Assembly: GCF_004801305.1 (NCBI RefSeq)
Contig: NZ_SSOD01000022.1
Span: 28,387-92,386 of the forward strand
Direction: 5' to 3'
From: Pseudothauera rhizosphaerae
Lineage (GTDB): Bacteria > Pseudomonadota > Gammaproteobacteria > Burkholderiales > Rhodocyclaceae
DNA: 64,000 nt
This document shows positions 41,478 through 48,788 of this stretch, piece after piece. The translations under genes were made by a program, and so were the position numbers. The notes below the pieces were generated by a model. It saw nothing but the letters and a program-made list of their open reading frames with translations. It searched no databases and was not told where the DNA came from. Each line of letters opens with the position of its first letter. Within the stretch, counting starts at the first letter, position 1.

Positions 41478-41695
41478 TTCATGGCCCTCCACATGTTCCG
41501 TACCAGCCGAGAACACGCCCACAGAGTGGCGCCAAGCGCGAATAGCCAGGCGCCGGGTGCGTAGTGCTGCAGCCCTTCCGGCGTGACGACGATGAGATGC
41601 GGCACGCCCCAGTGCGCCGAGCGCCGGGCGACGAGATAGCCGCCGTCGGCGTGCCAGGCGTTGAGCGCGAACGTCAGGCAGTTGAAGGCGGTCAT
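41474..41695 (-). CDS. Small protein with C-terminal membrane helix
   Basis: 73 aa: MTAFNCLTFALNAWHADGG start and a hydrophobic segment AWLFALGATLWACSRLV near the C terminus. Lies just after the spanin genes and couples to the 208-aa gene. Unknown function. Confidence 0.6.
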   Translation of the reverse strand: MTAFNCLTFALNAWHADGGYLVARRSAHWGVPHLIVVTPEGLQHYAPGAWLFALGATLWACSRLVRNMWRAMK

Positions 41696-41934
41696 TTCAG
41701 CAGTCCATCCACGCAGTCATTGTGCAGCGCCCGGCACGCCAGGCCCCACGACAGCACTTCCACTTCCCACAGCTCTCGCGGCAGGCTCCGAGGCGGCGGG
41801 TCCGGGCAGCGCAGCACGCATTCCAGCGGGTCCGCTTTCGGGACCGAATCCGTATGCGGAATAGATGGCGTCGATGCGCAGCCGGTGAGCGTCGCGCCAC
41901 TCGCAGCCAAGATCCAGATCAGCAGCAGCTTCAC
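41692..41934 (-). CDS. Rz1-like outer-membrane spanin lipoprotein
   Basis: 80 aa with a lipoprotein signal: hydrophobic MKLLLIWILAASG then lipobox LTGC, and a proline-rich mature part (PDPPPRSLP). It is encoded almost wholly inside the Rz-like gene in another frame, the classic embedded Rz/Rz1 arrangement. Acts with Rz to disrupt the outer membrane in lysis. Confidence 0.8.
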   Translation of the reverse strand: MKLLLIWILAASGATLTGCASTPSIPHTDSVPKADPLECVLRCPDPPPRSLPRELWEVEVLSWGLACRALHNDCVDGLLK

Positions 41935-42181
41935 CTTTCACCTCGCCCGCAGATGCAGCACGACGGCCTCGCGCCTCTGCAGCGGAGACCGCGCGTTTTC
42001 GTTCAGTCGCAAGGTCTGCACGGACAGCCGCAATAGCGGACTGGCCCCACTCGGCGTAGCCCTGGGCCACCACCAGCTCGCGCTTCGCGCAAGCCCCATC
42101 TGCCAGCCGATAGCCGCCCCAGCCGCCCAGCACGCCAGCCACGGCAGCGGATGCCACAGCAGCAATGATCGTTGTTCGCAC
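41717..42181 (-). CDS. Rz-like inner-membrane spanin
   Basis: 154 aa from GTG with aggag 10 bp upstream. One N-terminal membrane segment (TTIIAAVASAAVAGVLGGWGGY) followed by a charged helical periplasmic domain (RADLATERKRAVSAAEARGRR). Overlaps nearly all of the Rz1-like gene. The C-terminal ~45 residues are Ala/Gly/Pro-rich, probably dictated by the overlapping frame. Confidence 0.78.
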   Translation of the reverse strand: MRTTIIAAVASAAVAGVLGGWGGYRLADGACAKRELVVAQGYAEWGQSAIAAVRADLATERKRAVSAAEARGRRAASAGEVKGEAAADLDLGCEWRDAHRLRIDAIYSAYGFGPESGPAGMRAALPGPAASEPAARAVGSGSAVVGPGVPGAAQ

Positions 42182-42191
42182 ATCACATCTC

Positions 42192-42731
42192 CTATGCGAG
42201 CAGCGCCTGTGCACGCTCATGCAGGGCCACACGGTCTGCGCGCCCGTTCTGGCCGCCGTTGATCCGACTGGTGATCTTCGTGAAGTCGCCAGCGTCGGCC
42301 AGCGTGTTGAGGCCACGTGCCGCCCACCACCAGCACGCCGACTTTGCCGCCCAATTCGGCGTTTCGAGCAGTGCCGGGTAGGCGATGAAGTCCTCACCCA
42401 GCGCATCGGACGCCTGCTGATAGTTGGCGCGACCGGTGATCTGGATGAGGCCGCGGCCGAGATACTTCTTGCCGTCGCCGGGTTCGGTGTTGCCCAAGTC
42501 CTTCCGCCCTTCGTATCGAGCCTGGGCTGGCGTCGGCCCCCATATTTCGCGCACGTAGCGCAGGCGGCCGGACTCGTGCCCGATCTGCGCCAAGAACGCC
42601 GCGATGCGGGCCGGCGTGTCGATGCCGTACTCGCGCATCCCTTGGTTCAGGGGTTCGCAGAACGTCGCCGCGCGGGTGTAGCTGCAGTCGTACAGGATGA
42701 CGAGTTGGCCGGGCGTGACGAGCGTTTCCAT
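42192..42731 (-). CDS. Endolysin, glycoside hydrolase family 19 type
   Basis: 179 aa. RIAAFLAQIGHESGRLRYVREIW holds the catalytic Glu of GH19/chitinase-like lysozymes; YLGRGLIQITGRANYQQ and NWAAKSACWWWAARGLNTLAD are the further signature blocks. Cleaves peptidoglycan glycan strands; no signal peptide, so release depends on the holin. Confidence 0.9.
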   Translation of the reverse strand: METLVTPGQLVILYDCSYTRAATFCEPLNQGMREYGIDTPARIAAFLAQIGHESGRLRYVREIWGPTPAQARYEGRKDLGNTEPGDGKKYLGRGLIQITGRANYQQASDALGEDFIAYPALLETPNWAAKSACWWWAARGLNTLADAGDFTKITSRINGGQNGRADRVALHERAQALLA

Positions 42732-42733
42732 GC

Positions 42734-42856
42734 TCAGTCTCCCTTCCTGCGCCGGTTCGTCAGTTCGAGGTCGTGCCGCGCGCAGGCCGTGAGCCTGGCG
42801 CCCAGCACGGCCGCGACGATGCACACCGCGATCAGCAGCACATTGGCCCAGGTCAT
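42734..42856 (-). CDS. 40-residue membrane protein of the lysis cassette
   Basis: Reads MTWANVLLIAVCIVAAVLGA then a basic tail ending RRRKGD. ATGA overlap with the holin stop and 2 bp before the endolysin ATG. May be a second holin, antiholin or pinholin-type peptide. Confidence 0.6.
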   Translation of the reverse strand: MTWANVLLIAVCIVAAVLGARLTACARHDLELTNRRRKGD

Positions 42857-43164
42857 TGATCCGCCCTCCCTGCCCCGCCGCCAATGACGCGCTGAAACAT
42901 CCGCTCCAGCCCGGATGTCCCGAGGCTAGCCAGTCCGGCAGCGATACCAAACTGCCCCACCGGAGACAGGTCAGGCACGAACACCAGCACCGAGCCGGCG
43001 GCCATCGCAATGCCGGCGGTCGAGATGCAGCGGCCGATGACGATGCGCGCCGTGATGCGCTCAGACGACGCCAGAAGTTGGCCGACGCCGATCACAGCGC
43101 CGATCACGGCGAACGAGACAGCAGTTTCGAGGTCGCGGAAGACGCGGGAGAGCCAGTCGGTCAT
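42853..43164 (-). CDS. Holin (LydA/phage holin family III-like)
   Basis: 103 aa with three predicted membrane segments (AVSFAVIGAVIGVGQLLA, IGRCISTAGIAMAAGSVLVFV, FGIAAGLASLGTSG). The segment pattern and the ISTAGIAMAAG block match LydA-like holins. Its location beside the endolysin supports this. Confidence 0.8.
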   Translation of the reverse strand: MTDWLSRVFRDLETAVSFAVIGAVIGVGQLLASSERITARIVIGRCISTAGIAMAAGSVLVFVPDLSPVGQFGIAAGLASLGTSGLERMFQRVIGGGAGRADQ

Positions 43165-43167
43165 CAG

Positions 43168-43827
43168 TTACTCGCTCGCATCCAGGTTGTCGAAAGGAAG
43201 GTTCCGCGCGTTCCACTCTTCGGTACGCGCCGGCAGCGCCTCGCCGAATGCCGCGATGAAACGACCTTCTGCGCGCACAGCAAGCGCAACGTCCTCGGCG
43301 TCGGCATCCTTCTTGTCGTATGCGCGCTTGATGATCCAGTGCCGCAGATCGCGGATGAAACGAGGATTGACCTCGAACGTCGAATCCAGCGACTTGATGG
43401 GATGCAGCGGCAGCCGTACAACGCGAAGCAGTAGCGTCGCAGCGGCGTCAGGGGTCGGCGCAAGACGGATTGCCCCAGTCTTCCAGTCTGTGACGATGAT
43501 GGACGGCTCGCCGGCCATGTCCTCCCACCCGAGACATTGCGAATCGAGGTGAGCAGTCGGCATCAGCGACATGGGCCTCACCACGCCAACAAGACGCGCA
43601 CGGCGGATGCGGATGATGCGCGAGTCGATCTCGTACTCCGCCTCACCTTCCTCGACGTCGATGCGGCAGAAATCGCTGTTTGAGTCGACCAGGAGGCTCG
43701 CGCGTCGGCATGCCTCGTTCTGCGCGTCGTCTGCGAACTCGATCAGGTCGTCATCGGTATTGAAGTACGGCTGCTCGCGGTCTCCGATCTCGCGGCGCAC
43801 GATGTCAATCAGTTCGCCAGCGTTCAT
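43168..43827 (-). CDS. Phage adaptor-like head-tail protein
   Basis: 219 aa. MNAGELIDIVRREIGDREQPYF followed by DDDLIEFADDAQNEACRRA and a beta-rich core resembles the phage adaptor group (DUF6682-like, from memory) that joins portal and tail in short-tailed phages. It overlaps the glycosyltransferase gene by 23 bp. Confidence 0.6.
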   Translation of the reverse strand: MNAGELIDIVRREIGDREQPYFNTDDDLIEFADDAQNEACRRASLLVDSNSDFCRIDVEEGEAEYEIDSRIIRIRRARLVGVVRPMSLMPTAHLDSQCLGWEDMAGEPSIIVTDWKTGAIRLAPTPDAAATLLLRVVRLPLHPIKSLDSTFEVNPRFIRDLRHWIIKRAYDKKDADAEDVALAVRAEGRFIAAFGEALPARTEEWNARNLPFDNLDASE

Positions 43828-45205
43828 AAGCCCTCCTGATCGCATCGAATGCCAGCGCCGGATCGATGGCCTGTTGGCAGATTGCCGCGCCGGTCTCCCG
43901 GTGTTCGTGGCAGTAGTCGCGCCCGTAGTGCAGGCGATGGCATGGGTAGCACCCAACCTCGACAGGGGGCGTCAGCACAGTCGTATTGACCCAGTGCTTG
44001 GTCAGGTTCTCGTGGCTTGAATGGGAGAGCAGGATGACCTTGGCGACGCTTGCCTCGAACGCCACAGCATTCAGAACGCCCGTCTCCGGTCCGATGACCG
44101 CCTGCGCCTGAACGGCCATCGTCAGCGTGTCGCGAATGGGCAGTGCTCCGCTGCGGCAATGCACGCGCGGCTCCGCCTCCCATCCAGCTTCGAGAAGCTG
44201 GCAGGCGTAATCACCAACCAGATGGAACACAACATCCGGCAGTTCCAGCAGGCAGCGGGCGATCAGCGCATCCTGGTGAGGCCAGAACTTGTGAATGCTG
44301 GAACCGGCCAGCGCGAATACAACATGGAATTTGCCAGGCTCCATCAAGCCCGCAACGCGCTGACACTCCGCAGCGTCCGGGTAGAAGCGCGCTTCACTGC
44401 CGTAGGGAACTTGGGCAAGTTCGCTCGTCCATTCCAGATAGTTCCTCCCCAGTTCCTTGCGGCGCACCGCATCCGGCCAGTGGAAGTTCGCGCGGCACGG
44501 GATCGGCAGAAGCGTCCCTTCGACCGACTCGGACAGGTTGACGAACCGGTCAAAGCGCGCTTCCTGAACTTTCCAGAACGCGGCCAGTTCATGGTTTGGC
44601 ACTTGGTCGGTGTCCTGGATGAACCAGGCATCAACATGCGGGTCTTCGCGCAGGATGTCCTGCCCCTTGGGCGTGGTCATCACCGTGACGTGAAATCCCT
44701 CCCGCTTGAGCGCCGGCAGGATGTTGGATGCCTGCAACATGTCGCCGAAGCCGCCATAGCGCACAACGCAGGCCGTCGGTTCGGATCGGATGTTGGTGAG
44801 CCATGACTGCTTGAACTGACCTGTCGGAAACGCCGGCTTCTGAAACACCTGCAAGAAATCGTCTTCCTGCGGTTCGCACACGATCAGGTCGAATCCGGTC
44901 TCGACGGCAGCGGTTCGCATCTCGTGCTCGACGGCAGCCGGAATGAACCCGGCGCCCGTGGTGTCTAGGTGCGGCAGGTGTAGCACGAGATGACCGCCGG
45001 GCAGGACGGTCCGCCACCATTCGCGCAGCGACTCCACTCCGGCGCCTTGATACGACGCCACGACGAACGCCTGGCTTTCGTCTGCCACATCATCGACAGA
45101 TGCCGCTTCCACGAAATGCGGGAATGCCTTGCCGCCCAGTTCGATGCCGATGCCGCGGGTGTAGGGCACGATGTGGTACTTAATGCGCGCAGCTTGCGAG
45201 GACAT
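43805..45205 (-). CDS. Glycosyltransferase family 9-like protein with reduced methyltransferase-like N-terminus
   Basis: 466 aa. Residues ~8-120 resemble a shortened type-11 methyltransferase (YTRGIGIELGGKAFPHF, LREWWRTVLPGGHLVLHLPH), with the SAM-binding glycines largely lost. From ~145 on it is GT9-like (heptosyltransferase): VVRYGGFGDMLQASNILPALK, FALAGSSIHKFWPHQ, and VIGPETGVLNAVAF. Located between capsid and lysis genes. Could modify host LPS or virion proteins late in infection. Confidence 0.7.
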   Translation of the reverse strand: MSSQAARIKYHIVPYTRGIGIELGGKAFPHFVEAASVDDVADESQAFVVASYQGAGVESLREWWRTVLPGGHLVLHLPHLDTTGAGFIPAAVEHEMRTAAVETGFDLIVCEPQEDDFLQVFQKPAFPTGQFKQSWLTNIRSEPTACVVRYGGFGDMLQASNILPALKREGFHVTVMTTPKGQDILREDPHVDAWFIQDTDQVPNHELAAFWKVQEARFDRFVNLSESVEGTLLPIPCRANFHWPDAVRRKELGRNYLEWTSELAQVPYGSEARFYPDAAECQRVAGLMEPGKFHVVFALAGSSIHKFWPHQDALIARCLLELPDVVFHLVGDYACQLLEAGWEAEPRVHCRSGALPIRDTLTMAVQAQAVIGPETGVLNAVAFEASVAKVILLSHSSHENLTKHWVNTTVLTPPVEVGCYPCHRLHYGRDYCHEHRETGAAICQQAIDPALAFDAIRRAYERWRTD

Positions 45206-45209
45206 GCGC

Positions 45210-45476
45210 TCAGCCCCCGAGCTGCGCGGCGATCTGTTCGTCGATGGGATTGGCAACCTTCGGTGCCACCGGCTCTTCGACGGCCGCCTTCGGCTTACGC
45301 CCTGGGCGCGCGGCAGGCTTGGCGTCCTCTTGCGGTGCCACCGGCTCTTCGACGGCCGCCTTGCGCACGATCTCGTCTCCATGGGCGTCAAAGTAACGGC
45401 CGTCCTGGTGGAAGCGCGCACCGTCAGGCGTGCGGCCGTAGATTTCCCCGTAGGATTTCGTCTTGTCGAGCTTCAT
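45210..45476 (-). CDS. Small phage protein with duplicated KAAVEEPVAP tail
   Basis: 88 aa. The N-terminal ~38 residues (DKTKSYGEIYGRTPDG, RYFDAHGDEI) recur in phage head modules; the tail repeats KAAVEEPVAP twice, from a 30-bp direct DNA repeat. Unknown function. Confidence 0.65.
   Translation of the reverse strand: MKLDKTKSYGEIYGRTPDGARFHQDGRYFDAHGDEIVRKAAVEEPVAPQEDAKPAARPGRKPKAAVEEPVAPKVANPIDEQIAAQLGG
45261..45362. repeat. 30-bp exact direct repeat inside a coding gene
   Basis: Identical 30-bp copies at 45261-45290 and 45333-45362, 72 bp (24 codons) apart, so the repeat keeps frame and doubles the peptide KAAVEEPVAP. Confidence 0.85.
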
Positions 45477-45487
45477 GCTGCCCTCGC

Positions 45488-45688
45488 TCAGTAGTTGGCC
45501 TGCGGATCGACGGGCATATCGCGATCCACCGGATGCGAGCGCCCCTTGAATCCGCCCTCGCGGTTCGTGGCGTCAGGCGAGATGTCTGCACCATAGGTGT
45601 CGCCAACGCCTGTTCCGGTGCCGCGGTTCGGCATCGGGCGGTTGTCGCCCTGCAGTTCGCCGTTCGGGATGTAGCATTTGTCCTTCAT
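45488..45688 (-). CDS. Small phage head-module protein
   Basis: 66 aa, polar, Gly/Asp/Pro-rich (GELQGDNRPMPNRGTG). Probably disordered. Lies in the head module with good spacing to its neighbours. Unknown. Confidence 0.6.
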   Translation of the reverse strand: MKDKCYIPNGELQGDNRPMPNRGTGTGVGDTYGADISPDATNREGGFKGRSHPVDRDMPVDPQANY

Positions 45689-45706
45689 GGTCTTCTCCTG
45701 TCCTGG

Positions 45707-45937
45707 TCAGCGTTCCCAGCCGTGAGGACGACCGCAGAAACCGCCGGACTCCTTCTCCGTCTCGAACATGGAATAGAGGTCACCGGCTTCTTCGGGCATG
45801 CCGGCCGCGGTGTAACCGCGCTTCAGGTCTGCCACCGAAGCGCCGCCGAGCGCGCCATAGCTGCCACCCGAGATGCCGCCATCGGAAGACGGCAACGGGG
45901 AAGACGTGTTGAGGTCCAGGTTCTTGTCGCGCATCAC
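45707..45937 (-). CDS. Small phage head-module protein
   Basis: 76 aa; opens MMRDKNLDLNTSSPLPSSDG and ends in a more ordered part (ADLKRGYTAAGMPEEAGDLY). Unknown. Confidence 0.6.
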   Translation of the reverse strand: MMRDKNLDLNTSSPLPSSDGGISGGSYGALGGASVADLKRGYTAAGMPEEAGDLYSMFETEKESGGFCGRPHGWER

Positions 45938-45948
45938 ATCCTCCTGGA

Positions 45949-46314
45949 TCAGGTCTGCACCGCATCAGGCAGGACTTCGTACTCGTAGATCACGTCTGCC
46001 TTGCCGGTGGCGTCCGCGCCGCTCTTGACGCTGATCGCCTCCAGGGAGCCAACGGACCGGTCCAAGGTGGTGCTGGAACTCTTGACGCCCGCTGTCGACG
46101 TGGAGAGCGCGATGGCGCCGATGGAAGTCGTGCCGTGCAGGATGTCGAGCTTGTGCGTGGTAGCAGTGCCAGCAACGGTGACCACCGCATGCACGGCCTT
46201 GAGGCGGATCTTCTGGAAGCTGCGGAACTTGCCGTATTCGGTCGTGGCGGAGCCGCCGGCCTCGCCGGCATAGCGCTCGCGGCGAATCTGGAAGTTCGGA
46301 TCGTCGTATGACAT
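45949..46314 (-). CDS. Capsid decoration/minor head protein (tentative)
   Basis: 121 aa, beta-rich (KIRLKAVHAVVTVAGTATTHK, TAGVKSSSTTLDRSVGS). Directly downstream of the major capsid gene, separated by a terminator hairpin; size and place fit a decoration or head-completion protein. Confidence 0.6.
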   Translation of the reverse strand: MSYDDPNFQIRRERYAGEAGGSATTEYGKFRSFQKIRLKAVHAVVTVAGTATTHKLDILHGTTSIGAIALSTSTAGVKSSSTTLDRSVGSLEAISVKSGADATGKADVIYEYEVLPDAVQT

Positions 46315-46338
46315 GGTGCATCTCCTTCGGGAATGAAA

Positions 46339-46360
46339 ACGGCCTCCTGAAGGAGGCCGT
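46339..46360 (-). terminator. Terminator after the capsid gene
   Basis: ACGGCCTCC and GGAGGCCGT form a 9-bp perfect stem with a 4-base loop; on the minus strand TTTTC follows. It sits between the capsid gene and the decoration gene and would lower downstream expression unless antiterminated. Confidence 0.65.
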
Positions 46361-46379
46361 CATGTAGCGTGCTGGGCGA

Positions 46380-47339
46380 TCAGGCCGCGGAGTCCCACTT
46401 CACAATGCGGGTATTCTTGCTGTTGTCCGCAGCGTTGAGGGGGTGGACAATGCCGAACCCGCCCAGGTAGTACCAGGCAATGCCCTTGGAACGGCCGTAG
46501 TCGGTAGGAATCTTGCCGCGCATCTCTTCCGGGATCGCGACGCCCTCGGCCACGGTGTCGTTGCCGAAGAAGAAGGCCCATTCCGACTTGGCGTTTGCCC
46601 AGCCTTCCTTGGCGATGTTGGTCTGCTCGACGAACCGCGTGTTCTCGTAGCGGCCGATCTCGCCGTTCAGGATCATCCCGAAGCCTTCCGGCGTGTATTT
46701 GTGGATGTCCTCCAGTTCGTTCTTGAAGTCACGCAGAGTGGACGGATGCGCCAGGCAGATGTAGTCGTCGCCGGTGTAGGGCGGGATGTTCCGCTCCTTC
46801 ATCGTATCGACGATGGCCTTGACGTGATCGGCGCCGAGCGCGACGTTGTTCGTTTCGGTCGCCGTGCCGTTGGTGGTCAGGACGATGGCGTCGGTGGATG
46901 TGCCGCCGTAGGGAGCAACACGCAGCGGCGTGGCGTTGAATTGCGCATGCGAGGCAACGTCGAACGCCTTCTTCGCATCGTTCTTCAGCACCTTGTTGAT
47001 GACCTCCTTCACGGGCTGCTCGGACAGGTCGTCCAGCTTGCCGGTGTAGGGCACCGAGTTTCCGTACTCGGTGATAGTCATCGTGCCCTGGGTGATGGTG
47101 AAGTTGGTTTCCGGCAGGGTATTGGTTTCCACCAGGGTCGTGCCCTGCGTGGCCACGTCGGAATACACGTTCCAGTGGAAGGTGTCGCCCTTGCCCTTGC
47201 CCTGCACAGCCGCGTCCTTGATGTCAGCGAACTGGCGGAACTTCACCAGCGGCTGGACGGAGTGACGCAGCACCTTCGACAGCGAATCGCTGTACATGTA
47301 GCCACCAAGCGTGTTGGTGAGCCAGACTTGGCCTACCAT
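46380..47339 (-). CDS. Major capsid protein, N4-gp56 family
   Basis: 319 aa HK97-fold-type coat protein. YMYSDSLSKVLRHSVQPLVKFRQFADIKDAAV (cited as the block at residues ~14-46), TFHWNVYSDVATQG and the MTITEYGNSVPYTGKLDDLSEQ region match the N4-gp56 capsid group as I remember it. The scaffold gene is just upstream. Confidence 0.85.
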   Translation of the reverse strand: MVGQVWLTNTLGGYMYSDSLSKVLRHSVQPLVKFRQFADIKDAAVQGKGKGDTFHWNVYSDVATQGTTLVETNTLPETNFTITQGTMTITEYGNSVPYTGKLDDLSEQPVKEVINKVLKNDAKKAFDVASHAQFNATPLRVAPYGGTSTDAIVLTTNGTATETNNVALGADHVKAIVDTMKERNIPPYTGDDYICLAHPSTLRDFKNELEDIHKYTPEGFGMILNGEIGRYENTRFVEQTNIAKEGWANAKSEWAFFFGNDTVAEGVAIPEEMRGKIPTDYGRSKGIAWYYLGGFGIVHPLNAADNSKNTRIVKWDSAA

Positions 47340-47368
47340 GATTTGATTCTCCTATTCGGAAAGGTTCT

Positions 47369-48439
47369 TCAACCCTGGGCAACGCGCGACTTCCGCAGTT
47401 CTTCCATGGCTTCGCGCCGGATTTGCTCTTCGGTAAGCGGTTCCTGGGTTGTGGATGACTTCGCGGTAACACTGGCCGCACGGACGTTGTCCAGTCTGGC
47501 CTTTCGCTCCAGCCTCTCGTTTCGGGCAGCGGTCGTGGCCGGCTCGTCGGTCGCTGCGCCGCTCTTCCCCTTGATCCAGCCACGTAGGTCTTCGCCGGTT
47601 TCGCGCAACGCGTCGGGAAAGGACGTGCCTTCCTGGACTTTCTGCTGCACGGCCTGTATCGCAAGGACTGAGAGGTATGGGTCGGAGTCGATATCGGCGT
47701 AGTCCGTACTGAACTGCCGCAATGCGCTCTCTACTTCGATTTGCTGCTTCACGCTCTGCGTGATTTCTTCGACAGACGGGATAGCCGGCACTTGCTGTTG
47801 GCGTCCGTTCATGACCTCGTCGAAGATGGTGGCGACCTCGGCCTCATTGCCCTCCATGAGCGCCGCGACCGCTTTTTCTGCGAGTTCCTTCGTACCGGGT
47901 GCTTTTTCATCCGCCCGGCCCGGCTCTTCCTGCTGCTTCTCGTCATTGGCATCGTTCGGTGCCGTAGCGCGTTCCTTCGCCTCGTTCAGAATCTTGGTGG
48001 CTTCCGCCAAGCGTCGATCAGCCGCGCCGTTCTTCTGGAACTGGCGTAGCACTTGATCGAGCGACACTTCCACTTCCTCGCCGTCGATCTTGGCGCGCAC
48101 CTTCACCTTGTCGAAGCCGTCGGCGATCACCGTCGGATCGGTCTGCTGTGCCACTTGGGCATCGGCGCTCAGATCTTCTTCCTGCCGCTGCTCTCCCTGC
48201 TTCTGCCCTTGCTCTTGCTTGTCGGCGCCTTCTGCGCTCGATTCGTCCTCGCTAGACCGCCGCTCTTCCTGCTCGATCTCCACGCCTTCGGCGGCCAGCG
48301 TCGCGCGACGGTTTTGAGCCATGCGCTCCATCGCCTCGTCGCGCGGAGAGCGGAACTGTTGCTGCTGTTCTTCCTGCGCGGCGGCTTGGCTTTCGTCAGC
48401 CGGCGCGCCCTGCTGGGTGGCGTCGTCCTTCACGGTCAT
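47369..48439 (-). CDS. Scaffolding protein
   Basis: 356 aa, highly charged, Gln/Glu-rich and coiled-coil prone (QEEQQQQFRSP, DKQEQGQKQGEQRQEED). A conserved core (VRAKIDGEEVEVSLDQVLRQ, residues ~115-135) and position before the capsid gene support the role. Confidence 0.8.
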   Translation of the reverse strand: MTVKDDATQQGAPADESQAAAQEEQQQQFRSPRDEAMERMAQNRRATLAAEGVEIEQEERRSSEDESSAEGADKQEQGQKQGEQRQEEDLSADAQVAQQTDPTVIADGFDKVKVRAKIDGEEVEVSLDQVLRQFQKNGAADRRLAEATKILNEAKERATAPNDANDEKQQEEPGRADEKAPGTKELAEKAVAALMEGNEAEVATIFDEVMNGRQQQVPAIPSVEEITQSVKQQIEVESALRQFSTDYADIDSDPYLSVLAIQAVQQKVQEGTSFPDALRETGEDLRGWIKGKSGAATDEPATTAARNERLERKARLDNVRAASVTAKSSTTQEPLTEEQIRREAMEELRKSRVAQG

Positions 48440-48460
48440 GGTGCTATGGCTCCTGAAACG

Positions 48461-48483
48461 AAAAAGCCCGCACGCGGCGGGCT
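48461..48483 (-). terminator. Intrinsic terminator ahead of the scaffold gene
   Basis: AGCCCGC/GCGGGCT stem with ACGCG loop; on the minus strand it ends in TTTTTCG. The 17-base string GAAACGAAAAAGCCCGC here is identical to that of the terminator before terS (53732-53748). Confidence 0.75.
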
Positions 48484-48506
48484 GGTTGGAGAATTGCGGT
48501 CAGCGG

Positions 48507-48788
48507 TTACTGCTGGGCGTTTTCCTGCATCTCATGCAGCGCGTTGCGGCCCTCGGTGATCAGTTCGGCGAGCCAGAACTGAAACGACTCTGCGCGGTAG
48601 ATACGGTTCTGCAGTTCGCGGATGTACTTCGGGTTCTCTGCATCCGCTTCCTTCAGTTCTGCCATCGCAGCGTCACGCTCTGCTTCCGCTCGATCGACCA
48701 GATGGCGGCCAAGGTTGGTCTTCAGGAATCGTTCCGCCTCGTCCATCAGGCCGACACGAATCAGTTGTTCGGTGCGCTCCGTGCTCAT
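48507..48788 (-). CDS. Small helical phage protein
   Basis: 93 aa, fully helical in appearance (AEAERDAAMAELKEADAEN). It overlaps the portal stop by 4 bases (ATGA). Unknown function, head module. Confidence 0.65.
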   Translation of the reverse strand: MSTERTEQLIRVGLMDEAERFLKTNLGRHLVDRAEAERDAAMAELKEADAENPKYIRELQNRIYRAESFQFWLAELITEGRNALHEMQENAQQ

